Shown one piece after another: positions 7,758 through 16,463 of a stretch of 64,000 nucleotides of DNA (positions are counted from its first letter, which is position 1; each line of letters begins with the position of its first letter). The translations under genes were made by a program, and so were the position numbers. The stretch lies in contig NZ_SOAU01000001.1 of assembly GCF_004364865.1 (NCBI RefSeq), positions 4,186,001 to 4,250,000 on the forward strand. The letters run 5' to 3'. This stretch comes from Ilumatobacter fluminis (GTDB taxonomy: Bacteria > Actinomycetota > Acidimicrobiia > Acidimicrobiales > Ilumatobacteraceae). The notes beneath the pieces are model-generated. The model made no database searches and was not told the DNA's origin. It saw only the letters and a list, made by a program, of their open reading frames with translations.

Positions 7758-8777
7758 TCACGGCAGCGGATCGACAGGGACGTCCGGCGGCGTCCCGGCG
7801 TCGGTGAGGGCGAGGCCGCCTGCGGTGACGATGTCGGCGACGGTGGCGCGAAGTGCCTCGGCGTCGCTCGAGCCGAGCAGCGCAACGGCAGCGTCGACGG
7901 CGACTCGTGCCTCGCGCACCCCCGGCTCCGAGCGAGCGAACCGTGCGCCGACCTTCTGGAACAGCGCCTCCGACCCGTGGTTGTCGTTGACGTAGTAGCC
8001 GACCAACTCGGGGTAGCCGGCTTCCTCAGCGGCGACGCCGATCGCGCCCAGCAGCATCGTGGCGATGCCGCGACGTTGCCATCCCTCATCGGTGCCGAAG
8101 GCGACCTCGACCTCGTCGGGTCGCTCCCGCGGCTGCACGTACCGGATGATGCCAATGCCTTCGTCGTCGGTCGACAGGCAGATCCAGGCGAAGTGGTCGA
8201 CGTAGTCGATGTCGATCAGGTAGTCGAGGATCCGTCGACTCGGGCGGGCGCTCGTGAAGAAGCGGAACCGGAGCGTTTCGGCCGAGGCGCTCCACACCGC
8301 TTCATGGTGCCGTTCACGGTCGGTCGGGAGGAGCGGCCGCACCAGCACGGTGGTGCCGTCGCGGAGCTCGATCGGAACCGGACGAGCGTTCACGGCCAGG
8401 CGGCGGCTGACGATCAGCTGCAGCCGGGAGCGAACGGTGGGCACGGCCAGCAACGCTTCGAACGCATCGAGGTCGCCGACGAGCACGTCGAGGTCGGAGG
8501 TCGCGGCGACCGACGAGGTGCGCGTTCCATCGATGAGCAGGCCGAGTTCGCCGACGATGTCGCCGCGTCCGAGCCGTGCGAGTTCGACCGTGTCGCCGTC
8601 ACGGCTGGTGTGGACGACGGCCTCACCCGACTCGACGATCGCGAAGATCTCCGCGGCCGTGCCTTCCGCCATCAGCACCTCCCCGGCCTCGAGGCGTCGC
8701 GGTCGGAGGGCGTCGGCCAGGTCGGCGAGGTCGACGGCATCGACGCCGTCGAAGAGGGGGAGTTCGAGCAGGCTCAT
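7758..8777 (-). CDS. cNMP-binding domain fused to GNAT acetyltransferase (KATmt/PatA-like)
   Basis: A 339-residue fusion. Residues about 8-130 form a cyclic-nucleotide-binding domain with the phosphate-binding cassette GELGLLIDGTRTSS, including the Arg expected to contact the cyclic phosphate. Residues about 135-290 form a GNAT domain with the acetyl-CoA motif EGWQRRGIATMLL and the segment VDHFAWICLS. This architecture is that of the cAMP-dependent protein lysine acetyltransferases of mycobacteria (Rv0998/MSMEG_5458), which acetylate acyl-CoA synthetases. By analogy it could act on CoA ligases such as the one at 3528-5066. It is convergent with the DUF1330 gene and abuts it. Confidence 0.88.
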   Translation of the reverse strand: MSLLELPLFDGVDAVDLADLADALRPRRLEAGEVLMAEGTAAEIFAIVESGEAVVHTSRDGDTVELARLGRGDIVGELGLLIDGTRTSSVAATSDLDVLVGDLDAFEALLAVPTVRSRLQLIVSRRLAVNARPVPIELRDGTTVLVRPLLPTDRERHHEAVWSASAETLRFRFFTSARPSRRILDYLIDIDYVDHFAWICLSTDDEGIGIIRYVQPRERPDEVEVAFGTDEGWQRRGIATMLLGAIGVAAEEAGYPELVGYYVNDNHGSEALFQKVGARFARSEPGVREARVAVDAAVALLGSSDAEALRATVADIVTAGGLALTDAGTPPDVPVDPLP

Positions 8778-8833
8778 CGTCCGGTCACCGACGCCGAGCC
8801 TACGACGACCACCGACCCGGCCGCCCGGCGAAG

Positions 8834-8874
8834 GCGTGAACGAACTGCGGAACTATTCCGCAGTTTGTTCACGC
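8834..8874. terminator. Long near-perfect inverted repeat between MFS and acetyltransferase genes
   Basis: Arms 8834-8852 and 8856-8874 are 19 bp each with one mismatch (G/A) and a 3-base loop. The repeat covers the MFS stop codon and lies about 60 bp before the acetyltransferase start. There is no U tract. It probably acts as a transcription stop or mRNA 3'-end stabiliser for the MFS gene; an operator role is also possible. Confidence 0.55.
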
Positions 8875-10135
8875 ATTCGGCGGTTGGTTCGGTGGTGGGG
8901 GTGGGCGGCGGAGGATGACCACCGACGTCATTGCGGACGCGGCGCCGATCACCACACCCCACGCTCGCGTCCCGGTCAAGTCGGCGAGCACACCGGCGAC
9001 GGCCGGTCCGGCGGCGACCGCCAGACCCGACACCATGCTGACGGTGCCCATCGCCGCCCCGAGGCGCGAGCGGTCGAACAGCTCGTCGGCGTAGATGCCC
9101 CGCAACGGGGACCAGGCGCCGATTCCGAACCCGGCGACGAGCGCGAACAGCGCGGCGACCCACAGGTTGCCAGCGAAGCCGAGTAGGATCACACCGACTG
9201 CGACGGACGCGAACGCCAGGCGCGTGACCGTGCGGACGTCCCACCGGGCGAGCATCGACGTCATCGGGAGGCGCCCGACGATCTGGAGTGCGCCGCGGAC
9301 TCCGGCCACGGTGGCGGCGGTGGCGAGCGGGAGTCCGGCGCCGACCATGAGCGGCACCTGATACACCAGGACGATGCCGATCGCGATCCCGGCGAGCGCC
9401 GTCGCGACGAGGAACCGGACGACCTCCGGCCGTCGGAGCGAGATCGGCGCAGCAGACCGGCGAGGCGCAGCGCCCGGTTCGACCCGCTCGCGCACGAACA
9501 CCGCGGCGACGACGAGCACCACGCCGGCGCCGATCGCCATCGTGCGCAACGCCACACGCCAGCCGAAGGCGTCGACGAGCACCGCGGCGAGGGGGAGGTA
9601 GATCGCGCTCGAGAACGCACCGACGATCGTCAGCAGGGCGATCGCACGCGTGCCCTCGCGCGGTGCCGCACGAACCGCCACCGTCTGGGGTCACGTGGTA
9701 GAAGGCGAGCCCGGCGAGTGCGGCGCCGCCCGCCACGGCCGTGCCGACGAACACCAGCGGGCTGGTGGCGTACGACGCCGAGACGAGGAACACGGTCGAC
9801 ACCGCGGCGGCGAGCAAGAACACCCACCGCGCTCCGACGGCATCGAGCAGGCGCCCGGCCGGGAGCGCGATCAACCCGCCGAGCGCCGACGAGACGGCGA
9901 AGGCACCCGTGACGACCGATTCGGACCAGCCCGTGTCGTCGAGCAACGGATCGAGCAGCACGCCGAACGAGTACGCCCACGTGCCGTACGCCGCGAGCGT
10001 GACGACCCCGAGCAGCACGATGTCGGCGTACGGGAACGACGACGCCCGATCGCCACCGACCTCGGCGGCAACGCTGCGACCCGACTCCGCGTCCACGACG
10101 CCGATGGTACGGAGCCGGAGCTCGACGTCGATCAT
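8869..10135 (-). pseudogene. MFS transporter interrupted by a one-base frameshift
   Basis: Two reading frames together make one 12-helix major facilitator protein of about 421 residues. The N-terminal part runs from ATG 10135 to FYHVT near 9692. The C-terminal part continues from TVAVRAAPREG to TGA at 8869. They join smoothly (FYHVTQTVAVRAAPREG) if one base is removed from the four-base run at 9687-9690. This is either a real single-base insertion that inactivates the transporter or a sequence error. It is divergent from a TetR gene with a perfect operator between them, which is typical of an efflux pump under local repression. The start is uncertain because no clear SD is visible. Confidence 0.75.
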
Positions 10136-10167
10136 GCCGTCCAGGTGAGAGGAGGCGCCGGAAGCAT

Positions 10168-10197
10168 TCAGATACATACATTGATGTATGTATCTGA
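10168..10197. promoter_or_regulatory. Perfect 30-bp palindromic operator between MFS and TetR genes
   Basis: Arms of 14 bp (TCAGATACATACAT and its exact complement) flank a 2-bp centre TG at 10182-10183. The site is AT-rich and sits between the MFS start (10135) and the TetR start region. The half-site is similar to the TACATACAT element bound by AcrR-type TetR repressors. It is the likely autoregulatory operator that also controls the MFS gene and the TetR-molybdoenzyme operon. Confidence 0.8.
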
Positions 10198-10813
10198 TAC
10201 GGTCGATCGCGTGGACGACCGGAGGGGACCGACCCGAACCCAGCGAGAGCGCACGAACGCCACGCGGGCCGCGCTCGTCGACGCCACACTCGATCTGCTC
10301 GCCGAACGTGGATGGGCCGCCACGACGTCGGTCGCTGCGTGCGAACGTGCCGGGTTGACGCGAGGCGCGCTGGTGCACCACTTCGGGGACCTGCCGACCC
10401 TTCTCGCCGACGCTCTCGAGGCGCATTACGCACGGCTGTCGGCCGAGATCGCCGACGAAGCGGCTCCAACATCGCTCGCCGATCTCGTCGAGACGACGTG
10501 GACCGTGATCGAGCGGGGTCGTTTCAAGATCGTCATCGAGGCGTGGCTCGCCGCGGCCAACGATCCGGAGCTCGGACGCGCCATCGGCCCCGTCGTGACC
10601 CGGTTCGCCAAGCTCGTGGATCCGGCCGAACGCCGTGACCTCGCACCCGACGACGCAACGCGGGCGCTGTACCTCACCGCCCGCGAAGCGATGCTGGGGC
10701 TTGCGCTCGGGCGCGCCACCGCCCAGGGTCCGCTTCCCCACGAACGCATCGTCGTCGACCAACTGATCGAGCTCGCTCGCATCCATGACGAGCGCCGAGG
10801 AGGAACACCATGA
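10184..10813 (+). CDS. TetR family regulator of the MFS/molybdoenzyme region
   Basis: About 209 residues. The TetR helix-turn-helix (TTSVAACERAGLTRGALVHHF, about residues 44-65; 20 of these are TSVAACERAGLTRGALVHHF) is followed by a helical ligand domain. Start choice is uncertain: ATG 10184 lies inside the operator palindrome, while in-frame GTG 10211 would place the operator fully upstream. Neither has a good SD. Its TGA overlaps the ATG of the molybdoenzyme (ATGA), so they form one operon. Confidence 0.85.
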   Translation: MYVSDTVDRVDDRRGPTRTQRERTNATRAALVDATLDLLAERGWAATTSVAACERAGLTRGALVHHFGDLPTLLADALEAHYARLSAEIADEAAPTSLADLVETTWTVIERGRFKIVIEAWLAAANDPELGRAIGPVVTRFAKLVDPAERRDLAPDDATRALYLTAREAMLGLALGRATAQGPLPHERIVVDQLIELARIHDERRGGTP

Positions 10814-13044
10814 CCGTCACCGGCCCCGCTCCGGGCGACACGACCACCGATCGGCGAATCGGCTATTCGGTCTGCACCATCTGCGACATCGGATGCCAGC
10901 TCCGCTCCGTCGCCGAGGACGGCAAGATCGTCCAGATCCTGCCGCACGACTCGCCGGCCGTCGCCCGCAACATCTGCTACAAGGGCACCGCTGCGCCGCA
11001 CATCCACAATCATGCGGAGCGAATCCGGGTACCGCTCAAACGGGTCGGCGAACGGGGTGACGACCGGTGGGAGGAGATCTCCTACGAGCAGGCAATGGAC
11101 GAGATCGCCGGCAAGCTCCGCACGGTCGTCGACACGTACGGACCCGAGGCCCTCGCCGTGTCGACGTCGGGTTGGAACACCCAGACGACCCACGGGTTCG
11201 ACCGGCGGTTCATGAACCTGCTCGGTTCACCGAACTGGATCTCCGGGGTCGCACTCTGCGCGGGAAATACGGCCGCCGTCAACCGACTCACCTACGGATG
11301 GATGCCGTTCCCCGACATCTCGAACTCGAGCTGTGTCGTCCTGCTCGGCCACAACCCGCGCAAGCACTCGTGGACGCCGATCTACAACATGATCGAAGGT
11401 GCCCGCAAGCGGGGCGCAGCGACGATCGTCGTCGACCCTCGTATCTCCGACCAGGCGGAGAAGGCGACCATCCACCTTCAGATCGAGGCCGGAACCGACA
11501 GCGCGCTCCTGCTCGGCTGGCTCAAGGTCATCATCGACGAACACCTCTACGACGCATCGTTCGTCGACGACTGGTGTGTCGGCTTCGACGAACTGAAGGC
11601 CCGCGCCGACGAGTACCCGCTCGACCGCGTCGCCGGTATCTGCGGCGTGCCTGCCGACCGGATCGCCGAGGCGGCGCGCATCTACGCCCGCGCCGATGGC
11701 GCCTGCATCCCGTGGACGCCGATCACCGACCAGCAACTCGACTCGACCTCGGGCATCCGCCTCCAATCGATCCTTCGGGCGATCACCGGCAACCTCGACG
11801 TGGTCGGCGGCGAAACGCTCAACGCACTCAACCCGGGGTGGCTCACCGAGGCCGACCTCCAGCTCCACGACGAACTCGGCGCCGCGCAGCGGGCCAAACA
11901 GCTCGGCTACGACACCCACCCGGTGTTCACCTATCGAACCGCCGAGATGCTGCGGCCGCATCTGAAGCGGGTATGGGGTCGCGAGTGGGTCGACCAGGTG
12001 ATGGGCTGCCACATGGCCAATCCGACCGAAGTCTTCCGGGCGATGGCCGACGGCGATCCGTATCCGGTCAAGGCGTTCATCACCCTCGGCAACAACACGT
12101 TGCTGTCGTATCCGAACCAGCACCAGATCCACCGGGCGCTCCTCAACCAGGATCTGATCGTCGCCCACGAGATCTTCATGACGCCGACGGCGATGCTCGC
12201 CGACTACGTCCTGCCCGGCGACGTGTTCACCGAACGCAACCACATCGCCGACGCATGGGCATGGGGGAACCGGCTGACCGTGTCGGAACGAATCGTCGAC
12301 CCGCCCGGGGAGGCGAGCTCGACGTTCCGATTCTGGACCGATCTGGGCCGCCGATTCGGCTTCGAGCAGCAATTCCCCTGGGACACCCTCGAGCAGGTAC
12401 TCGACCATCGTCTCGAACCGTCCGGCCGGACGTGGACCGAGTTCCGCGACTCGGTCGTGATGGAGATGCCGCCACCTGCATACCGCAAGTACCGCAAGAC
12501 GGGCTTCGCGACGCCGTCGGGCAAGGTCGAGTTGTCGTCGTCGATCCTGGAAGCACTCGGCTTCGACCCACTCCCCTACTACCGCGCCAAGCCCAAACCG
12601 ACCGAGGAGTACCCCTACCTGGTGTTCTCGGGCGTCCGTGAGGATCCGTTCTTCCAGACCGGTCAACGGAACATCGGGGTGCTGCGCCGACGGGTGCCGG
12701 CACCCAGCTTCTTCGTCCACCCCGACGACGCTGCCCGCGACGGCCTCGTCGAGGGCGAGTGGGCACGGCTCGAGACCCCACACGGTCAGGTTCGAGCAAC
12801 GGTGAGCGTGCAGTCCGGCATGCGGCCGGGTCACCTGCGCGTGCCGCACGGCTGGTGGTATCCGGAAACACGCGGCGACGTCGAGTTGGCCGGAGCGTTC
12901 GTCTCGTCCGACGCAGTCCTCACGATCGACTCCGACGAGCTGGTCGACTACGAGCAGGGAGTGCCGCACTTCAAGGGGTACCCGGGACGGCTCGTGCCGT
13001 GCCTCCCGCCCGACGGCATGGGCCGCACGACCCTCGAGGGCTGA
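10810..13044 (+). CDS. Molybdopterin oxidoreductase with N-terminal [4Fe-4S] domain
   Basis: A 744-residue enzyme of the DMSO-reductase/CISM superfamily. The N-terminal iron-sulfur ligands are Cys22, Cys25, Cys29 and Cys56 (C-x2-C-x3-C-x26-C). Cys150 in SGVALCAGN is the expected molybdenum or tungsten ligand, so the metal is bound by Cys rather than Sec. The molybdopterin dinucleotide-binding domain forms the C-terminal 120 residues. There is no twin-Arg leader, so it is probably cytoplasmic, and no electron-transfer subunit gene is adjacent. The family includes formate dehydrogenase, thiosulfate reductase and acetylene hydratase types; the substrate cannot be named. AGGAGG precedes the ATG, which overlaps the TetR stop. 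Confidence 0.9.
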   Translation: MTVTGPAPGDTTTDRRIGYSVCTICDIGCQLRSVAEDGKIVQILPHDSPAVARNICYKGTAAPHIHNHAERIRVPLKRVGERGDDRWEEISYEQAMDEIAGKLRTVVDTYGPEALAVSTSGWNTQTTHGFDRRFMNLLGSPNWISGVALCAGNTAAVNRLTYGWMPFPDISNSSCVVLLGHNPRKHSWTPIYNMIEGARKRGAATIVVDPRISDQAEKATIHLQIEAGTDSALLLGWLKVIIDEHLYDASFVDDWCVGFDELKARADEYPLDRVAGICGVPADRIAEAARIYARADGACIPWTPITDQQLDSTSGIRLQSILRAITGNLDVVGGETLNALNPGWLTEADLQLHDELGAAQRAKQLGYDTHPVFTYRTAEMLRPHLKRVWGREWVDQVMGCHMANPTEVFRAMADGDPYPVKAFITLGNNTLLSYPNQHQIHRALLNQDLIVAHEIFMTPTAMLADYVLPGDVFTERNHIADAWAWGNRLTVSERIVDPPGEASSTFRFWTDLGRRFGFEQQFPWDTLEQVLDHRLEPSGRTWTEFRDSVVMEMPPPAYRKYRKTGFATPSGKVELSSSILEALGFDPLPYYRAKPKPTEEYPYLVFSGVREDPFFQTGQRNIGVLRRRVPAPSFFVHPDDAARDGLVEGEWARLETPHGQVRATVSVQSGMRPGHLRVPHGWWYPETRGDVELAGAFVSSDAVLTIDSDELVDYEQGVPHFKGYPGRLVPCLPPDGMGRTTLEG

Positions 13045-13056
13045 CGGGCGGACTCG

Positions 13057-13257
13057 ATGACCACACGGAGCAACCTCGACCACATGAGGAAGGAACTCGG
13101 CGCCAGCGTGTTCGGGTTCCTCGCGAACAAGGGACTGTCGCGCAAGACGAAGGGCGTGGACGGCCTCGCCAAGTCGATGATCGCACGGCAGGCCGGCGAG
13201 GTGGCGCACGACCCCGAACTCGACCACCCCGAGGAGTGGGACCGCCCCGTCGACTGA
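13057..13257 (+). CDS. Small hypothetical protein downstream of molybdoenzyme
   Basis: 66 residues, highly charged, starting 12 bp after the molybdoenzyme stop. A basic N-terminal half (GLSRKTKGVDGLAKSM) is followed by an acidic His/Asp/Glu/Pro tail. No transmembrane segment, Cys pair or known domain is visible. Position suggests it belongs to the TetR-molybdoenzyme operon. Function unknown. Confidence 0.5.
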   Translation: MTTRSNLDHMRKELGASVFGFLANKGLSRKTKGVDGLAKSMIARQAGEVAHDPELDHPEEWDRPVD

Positions 13258-13353
13258 CGGTTCGTGCGCTTCGATGACCGGGTCGATCACGCGGCGATCA
13301 CGCACGGTTCAACACGTGGTCAAGCCGACCACGGTGGGTGCCGATACACAAAC

Positions 13354-15696
13354 GTGCCCGCCCGAACCGAACGTGCGAACACCGGCGATGCCGGTGGCTT
13401 GACGCATCGTCTCGTCGCGCGCATCGCACCCGACCTGTCGTGGTGGGTGCTCGGGGCGTTCGGGCTGGTCATCGCACTCCACGCCACCGGCATCGTCGGC
13501 CCACTCGCGTATCCGTTCGTGATCCTCGGCGGCGTCGCATGCGGCATCGTCGGTCTGCGTCGCCACCGCCCGGAACCGGCCTGGCCGTGGTGGATCCTGA
13601 TCGGGATCGGCTTCCTGTGGACGATCGCCGGCGTGCTGCGCGAGGCGACCGGCGCCACCGGCGATCTCACCTCGAGCCGTTCGCTCCTCCCCGACCTGTT
13701 CGCGCTCCCGGGCTATCTGGCGTTCGGCGTCGCACTCGTCGGCCTGCTCCGCACCCGGACGGCCACGGCCGATCGCGACGTGATCCTCGACGGGCTGGTG
13801 CTCGCCGCCGGCGCGGCGCTCGGGGTCCACGAACTCCTGGTGATCCCGACGCTCGGCATCTCCGACGGCTGGGTGATGGCGCAGCTCGCCGTCGTCATCT
13901 ACCCCGTTGCCTCGATCTGCTTGCTGATCATCGCCGCCCGCCTCGCATTCAGCGGTGGGGAGCGGACACCGGCGTTCTTGCTGCTCCTCGCCGGCACCGC
14001 GGCCCTCGTCGTCGGCGACATCGTGTTCGCGCTCGGCGAGGTCGGGCACATGTCCGGTGCATCGCAGAACCTGCTCGAGGTGCCGTACCTCCTCGTACCC
14101 GCGTGCATCGGGTGTGCGCTCCTGCATCCGTCGTCGGCCCGGTTCACGACGGTGCGAGAGGAGTCGCCGAGCGATCTCTCGATGGCGCGTCGATGGGTCG
14201 TCGGTGTCTCGCTCGTCGCTCCGGTCGTCGTGTTGCTGAGTGAGGGCATCACGATCAGTCGCCTGATCTCGGCAGCGATCTGCGTCGCACTCGCCATCAC
14301 CGCGGTCGCTCGCATCGTCGGGCTGATGCGGAGCCAGGCCGAACACCAGGACGAGCTCACCCGACGCGCCACCCACGACGAACTGACCGGCCTCCCCTCG
14401 AGGCAGCTGCTGTCGCATCGTGCCGACGAGCTGATCAACACACCCGGCCGTCGGGCCGCGATGATGTTCATCGACCTCGACCGCTTCAAGCTCGTCAACG
14501 ACTCGATGGGCCATGCGGCCGGCGACGAGCTGCTCGTCCAGGCCGCGGAGCGACTCCGTCGTGTCGCACCACCGCCGATCATGGTCGGGCGTGTGTCGGG
14601 TGACGAGTTCCTCGTCCTCATCCCCGACTGCAACACCGCGGGCGCCCTCTCGGTCGCCGAACGGATCCGATCGACACTCGCCGAGCGGTATGTCCTCCCC
14701 GACGGCATCGCCGTGTTCACGTCGGCGTCGATCGGCATCGCCGTCTCCGGTTTCGACGGTACCTGCGACGCGAACACGATGATCCGCGAGGCCGATGCCG
14801 CGATGTACCGGTCGAAGGAGACCGGTCGCGACGCGATCACCGTGTTCGACACCTCGATGCGAGAGCGCATCGAGCGCCGCGTCGAGATCGAACGCACCCT
14901 GCGGACGGCGATCGAACGCGGCGAGATCGGCGTCGCCTATCAACCCGTCGTGTCGTGGCCCGACGGTCGCGTCCTGGGCGTCGAGGCCCTCGCGCGATGG
15001 ACGAAGGGCACCGAACGGGTCGCGCCGACGGAGTTCATCGACGTCGCCGAGGAGTCCGGACTCATCATCCCGCTCGGCGCGTTCGTGCTCGACGAGGCGC
15101 TCCGCCAAGTGGCGTGGATGCGGGCCAACATCCCGTCGGCCAAGGACATGTACGCGTCGGTCAACGTCTCTCCGCGCCAGCTCCAGTCGGACGACTTCGC
15201 CGACATCGTCGCCGAGACGCTCCATCGTCATCATCTGCCCGGCGGTGCGCTGTTCCTGGAGATCACCGAGAGCGTGATGATGGGCGACACCCTGGCGGCA
15301 GCGTCGGCGATGACCGCGCTCACCTCGCTCGACGTCCGTCTGTCGGTCGACGACTTCGGGACCGGCTTCTCCTCGCTGTCGTACCTCAAGCGGTTCCCGG
15401 TCGACGTCGTCAAGATCGACCGGTCGTTCGTGTCGGGCCTGGCCCACGACGAATCGGACGCGTCGCTCGTCGCAGCGATCATCAAGATGGCGAACGCGCT
15501 CGGCCTGGCCACGATCGCGGAAGGCGTCGAGACGCACGAGCAGGCTCGCCGCCTGATCGAGCTGGGTTGCACGAAGATGCAGGGCTACCTGTTCAGCGCC
15601 CCCGTGCCGATGGGCGAACTCGTGGAGACCGTGCAGGCGATCGGCGGGCGGACGACGTCGTTCGATCGACGCCGCCGTTGCGCACCCGTGCGCTGA
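13354..15696 (+). CDS. Membrane GGDEF-EAL protein (cyclic di-GMP turnover)
   Basis: About 780 residues from GTG 13354; an alternative GTG at 13264 would add 30 residues. An N-terminal block of about eight transmembrane helices forms a MASE-like sensor, followed by GGDEF and EAL domains. The GGDEF signature reads RVSGDEF (Ser for the first Gly), with the substrate segment FIDLDRFKLVNDSMGH. The EAL domain has the EAL metal ligand (GVEALARW), DDFGTG, the KIDRSF Lys and EGVET, all expected for active c-di-GMP phosphodiesterase. The EAL half looks catalytic, while the GGDEF half may be active or regulatory. It is convergent with the GNAT gene, with a 3-bp gap. Confidence 0.92.
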   Translation: MPARTERANTGDAGGLTHRLVARIAPDLSWWVLGAFGLVIALHATGIVGPLAYPFVILGGVACGIVGLRRHRPEPAWPWWILIGIGFLWTIAGVLREATGATGDLTSSRSLLPDLFALPGYLAFGVALVGLLRTRTATADRDVILDGLVLAAGAALGVHELLVIPTLGISDGWVMAQLAVVIYPVASICLLIIAARLAFSGGERTPAFLLLLAGTAALVVGDIVFALGEVGHMSGASQNLLEVPYLLVPACIGCALLHPSSARFTTVREESPSDLSMARRWVVGVSLVAPVVVLLSEGITISRLISAAICVALAITAVARIVGLMRSQAEHQDELTRRATHDELTGLPSRQLLSHRADELINTPGRRAAMMFIDLDRFKLVNDSMGHAAGDELLVQAAERLRRVAPPPIMVGRVSGDEFLVLIPDCNTAGALSVAERIRSTLAERYVLPDGIAVFTSASIGIAVSGFDGTCDANTMIREADAAMYRSKETGRDAITVFDTSMRERIERRVEIERTLRTAIERGEIGVAYQPVVSWPDGRVLGVEALARWTKGTERVAPTEFIDVAEESGLIIPLGAFVLDEALRQVAWMRANIPSAKDMYASVNVSPRQLQSDDFADIVAETLHRHHLPGGALFLEITESVMMGDTLAAASAMTALTSLDVRLSVDDFGTGFSSLSYLKRFPVDVVKIDRSFVSGLAHDESDASLVAAIIKMANALGLATIAEGVETHEQARRLIELGCTKMQGYLFSAPVPMGELVETVQAIGGRTTSFDRRRRCAPVR

Positions 15697-15699
15697 GTG

Positions 15700-16419
15700 T
15701 CAGCGCCGCGGGCTGCCGTCGGCGATCGGCTTCGGGAGTTCGGCGACGTACCAGGTCTGGCGGTCGACGACGTCGACCGACGCCTCGGGGAACTGGTCGG
15801 CGATGCGCTGGGTCAGCGAGTCGGTGTCGAACGCCATCCGGTTGAAGTCGCAGATGTCGAACGCGAGCACGCCGCCGGCACGTGCCGGTACCTGCCACAT
15901 CTCGGTGTAGAGCCGCGAGAACAGGGTGCGACCGCGGTGATCGGGCGACACCATCACGAGGATGCCGAAGTAGATCGCGTTGCGGTCGGCATGATCGGGG
16001 TACTTGGCGCGCAGGAACGCCGGCGAGATCTGGGGGACGTCCTCGAGCGAGTTCGTCACCATGCCCATCCCGACCGGGCGCCCGCCCTGACGGCCCACGA
16101 TCTTGAGGATGCGCGGGTTGGCGAGTTCGGCGAGCACCTCGTCGCGTGTATAGAGGTGCTGCAGGATCGCGAGCTCGGCCAGTGGATGGAAGTTGGCGTG
16201 GTACGCCTCCCACAGCAGTTCGGCGTCGTGCCCCTCGATCACCTCCTCGTGGGTGATGACGACGGGCTCGCGCTCACCGGCACCCGGCATCCGTCGTTCG
16301 GGAGGTGGCTGCGGCGTCTCGGTCGGCGCCGGCGGGGCGAACACCCCGGGGCGCATCGTGGTCGAGGGGCCGGAGCGTTGCCCGGCCCGGGTCGTCGTCG
16401 GCAACTGCTCGTCCCTCAT
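15700..16419 (-). CDS. Putative GNAT-like N-acetyltransferase
   Basis: 239 residues. About 45 Pro-rich, low-complexity residues precede a domain resembling GNAT: IYFGILVMVSPDHRGRTLFSRL matches the strand beta4 and acetyl-CoA loop (22 residues; core VSPDHRGRTLFSRL). The segment GGVLAFDICDFNRMAF follows. The substrate is unknown and the assignment rests on fold-level motifs. I chose ATG 16419; the gene lies about 45 bp downstream of the acyltransferase gene on the same strand and may share its mRNA. Confidence 0.6.
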   Translation of the reverse strand: MRDEQLPTTTRAGQRSGPSTTMRPGVFAPPAPTETPQPPPERRMPGAGEREPVVITHEEVIEGHDAELLWEAYHANFHPLAELAILQHLYTRDEVLAELANPRILKIVGRQGGRPVGMGMVTNSLEDVPQISPAFLRAKYPDHADRNAIYFGILVMVSPDHRGRTLFSRLYTEMWQVPARAGGVLAFDICDFNRMAFDTDSLTQRIADQFPEASVDVVDRQTWYVAELPKPIADGSPRR

Positions 16420-16463
16420 GGCGCACGAGCGTAGTTTCGGGGCCACGCCAGGTGGTCGATACC

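Noticed and set aside
9650-10183. An N-terminal extension of the TetR gene reaching back to 9650
   Set aside because: The extension is antisense to the MFS gene and crosses the operator. The TetR fold begins only after 10211.
10810-13044. A second selenoprotein candidate: the molybdopterin enzyme
   Set aside because: The metal-ligand position is an ordinary Cys codon (Cys150) and there is no in-frame TGA, so it gives no support for Sec use.
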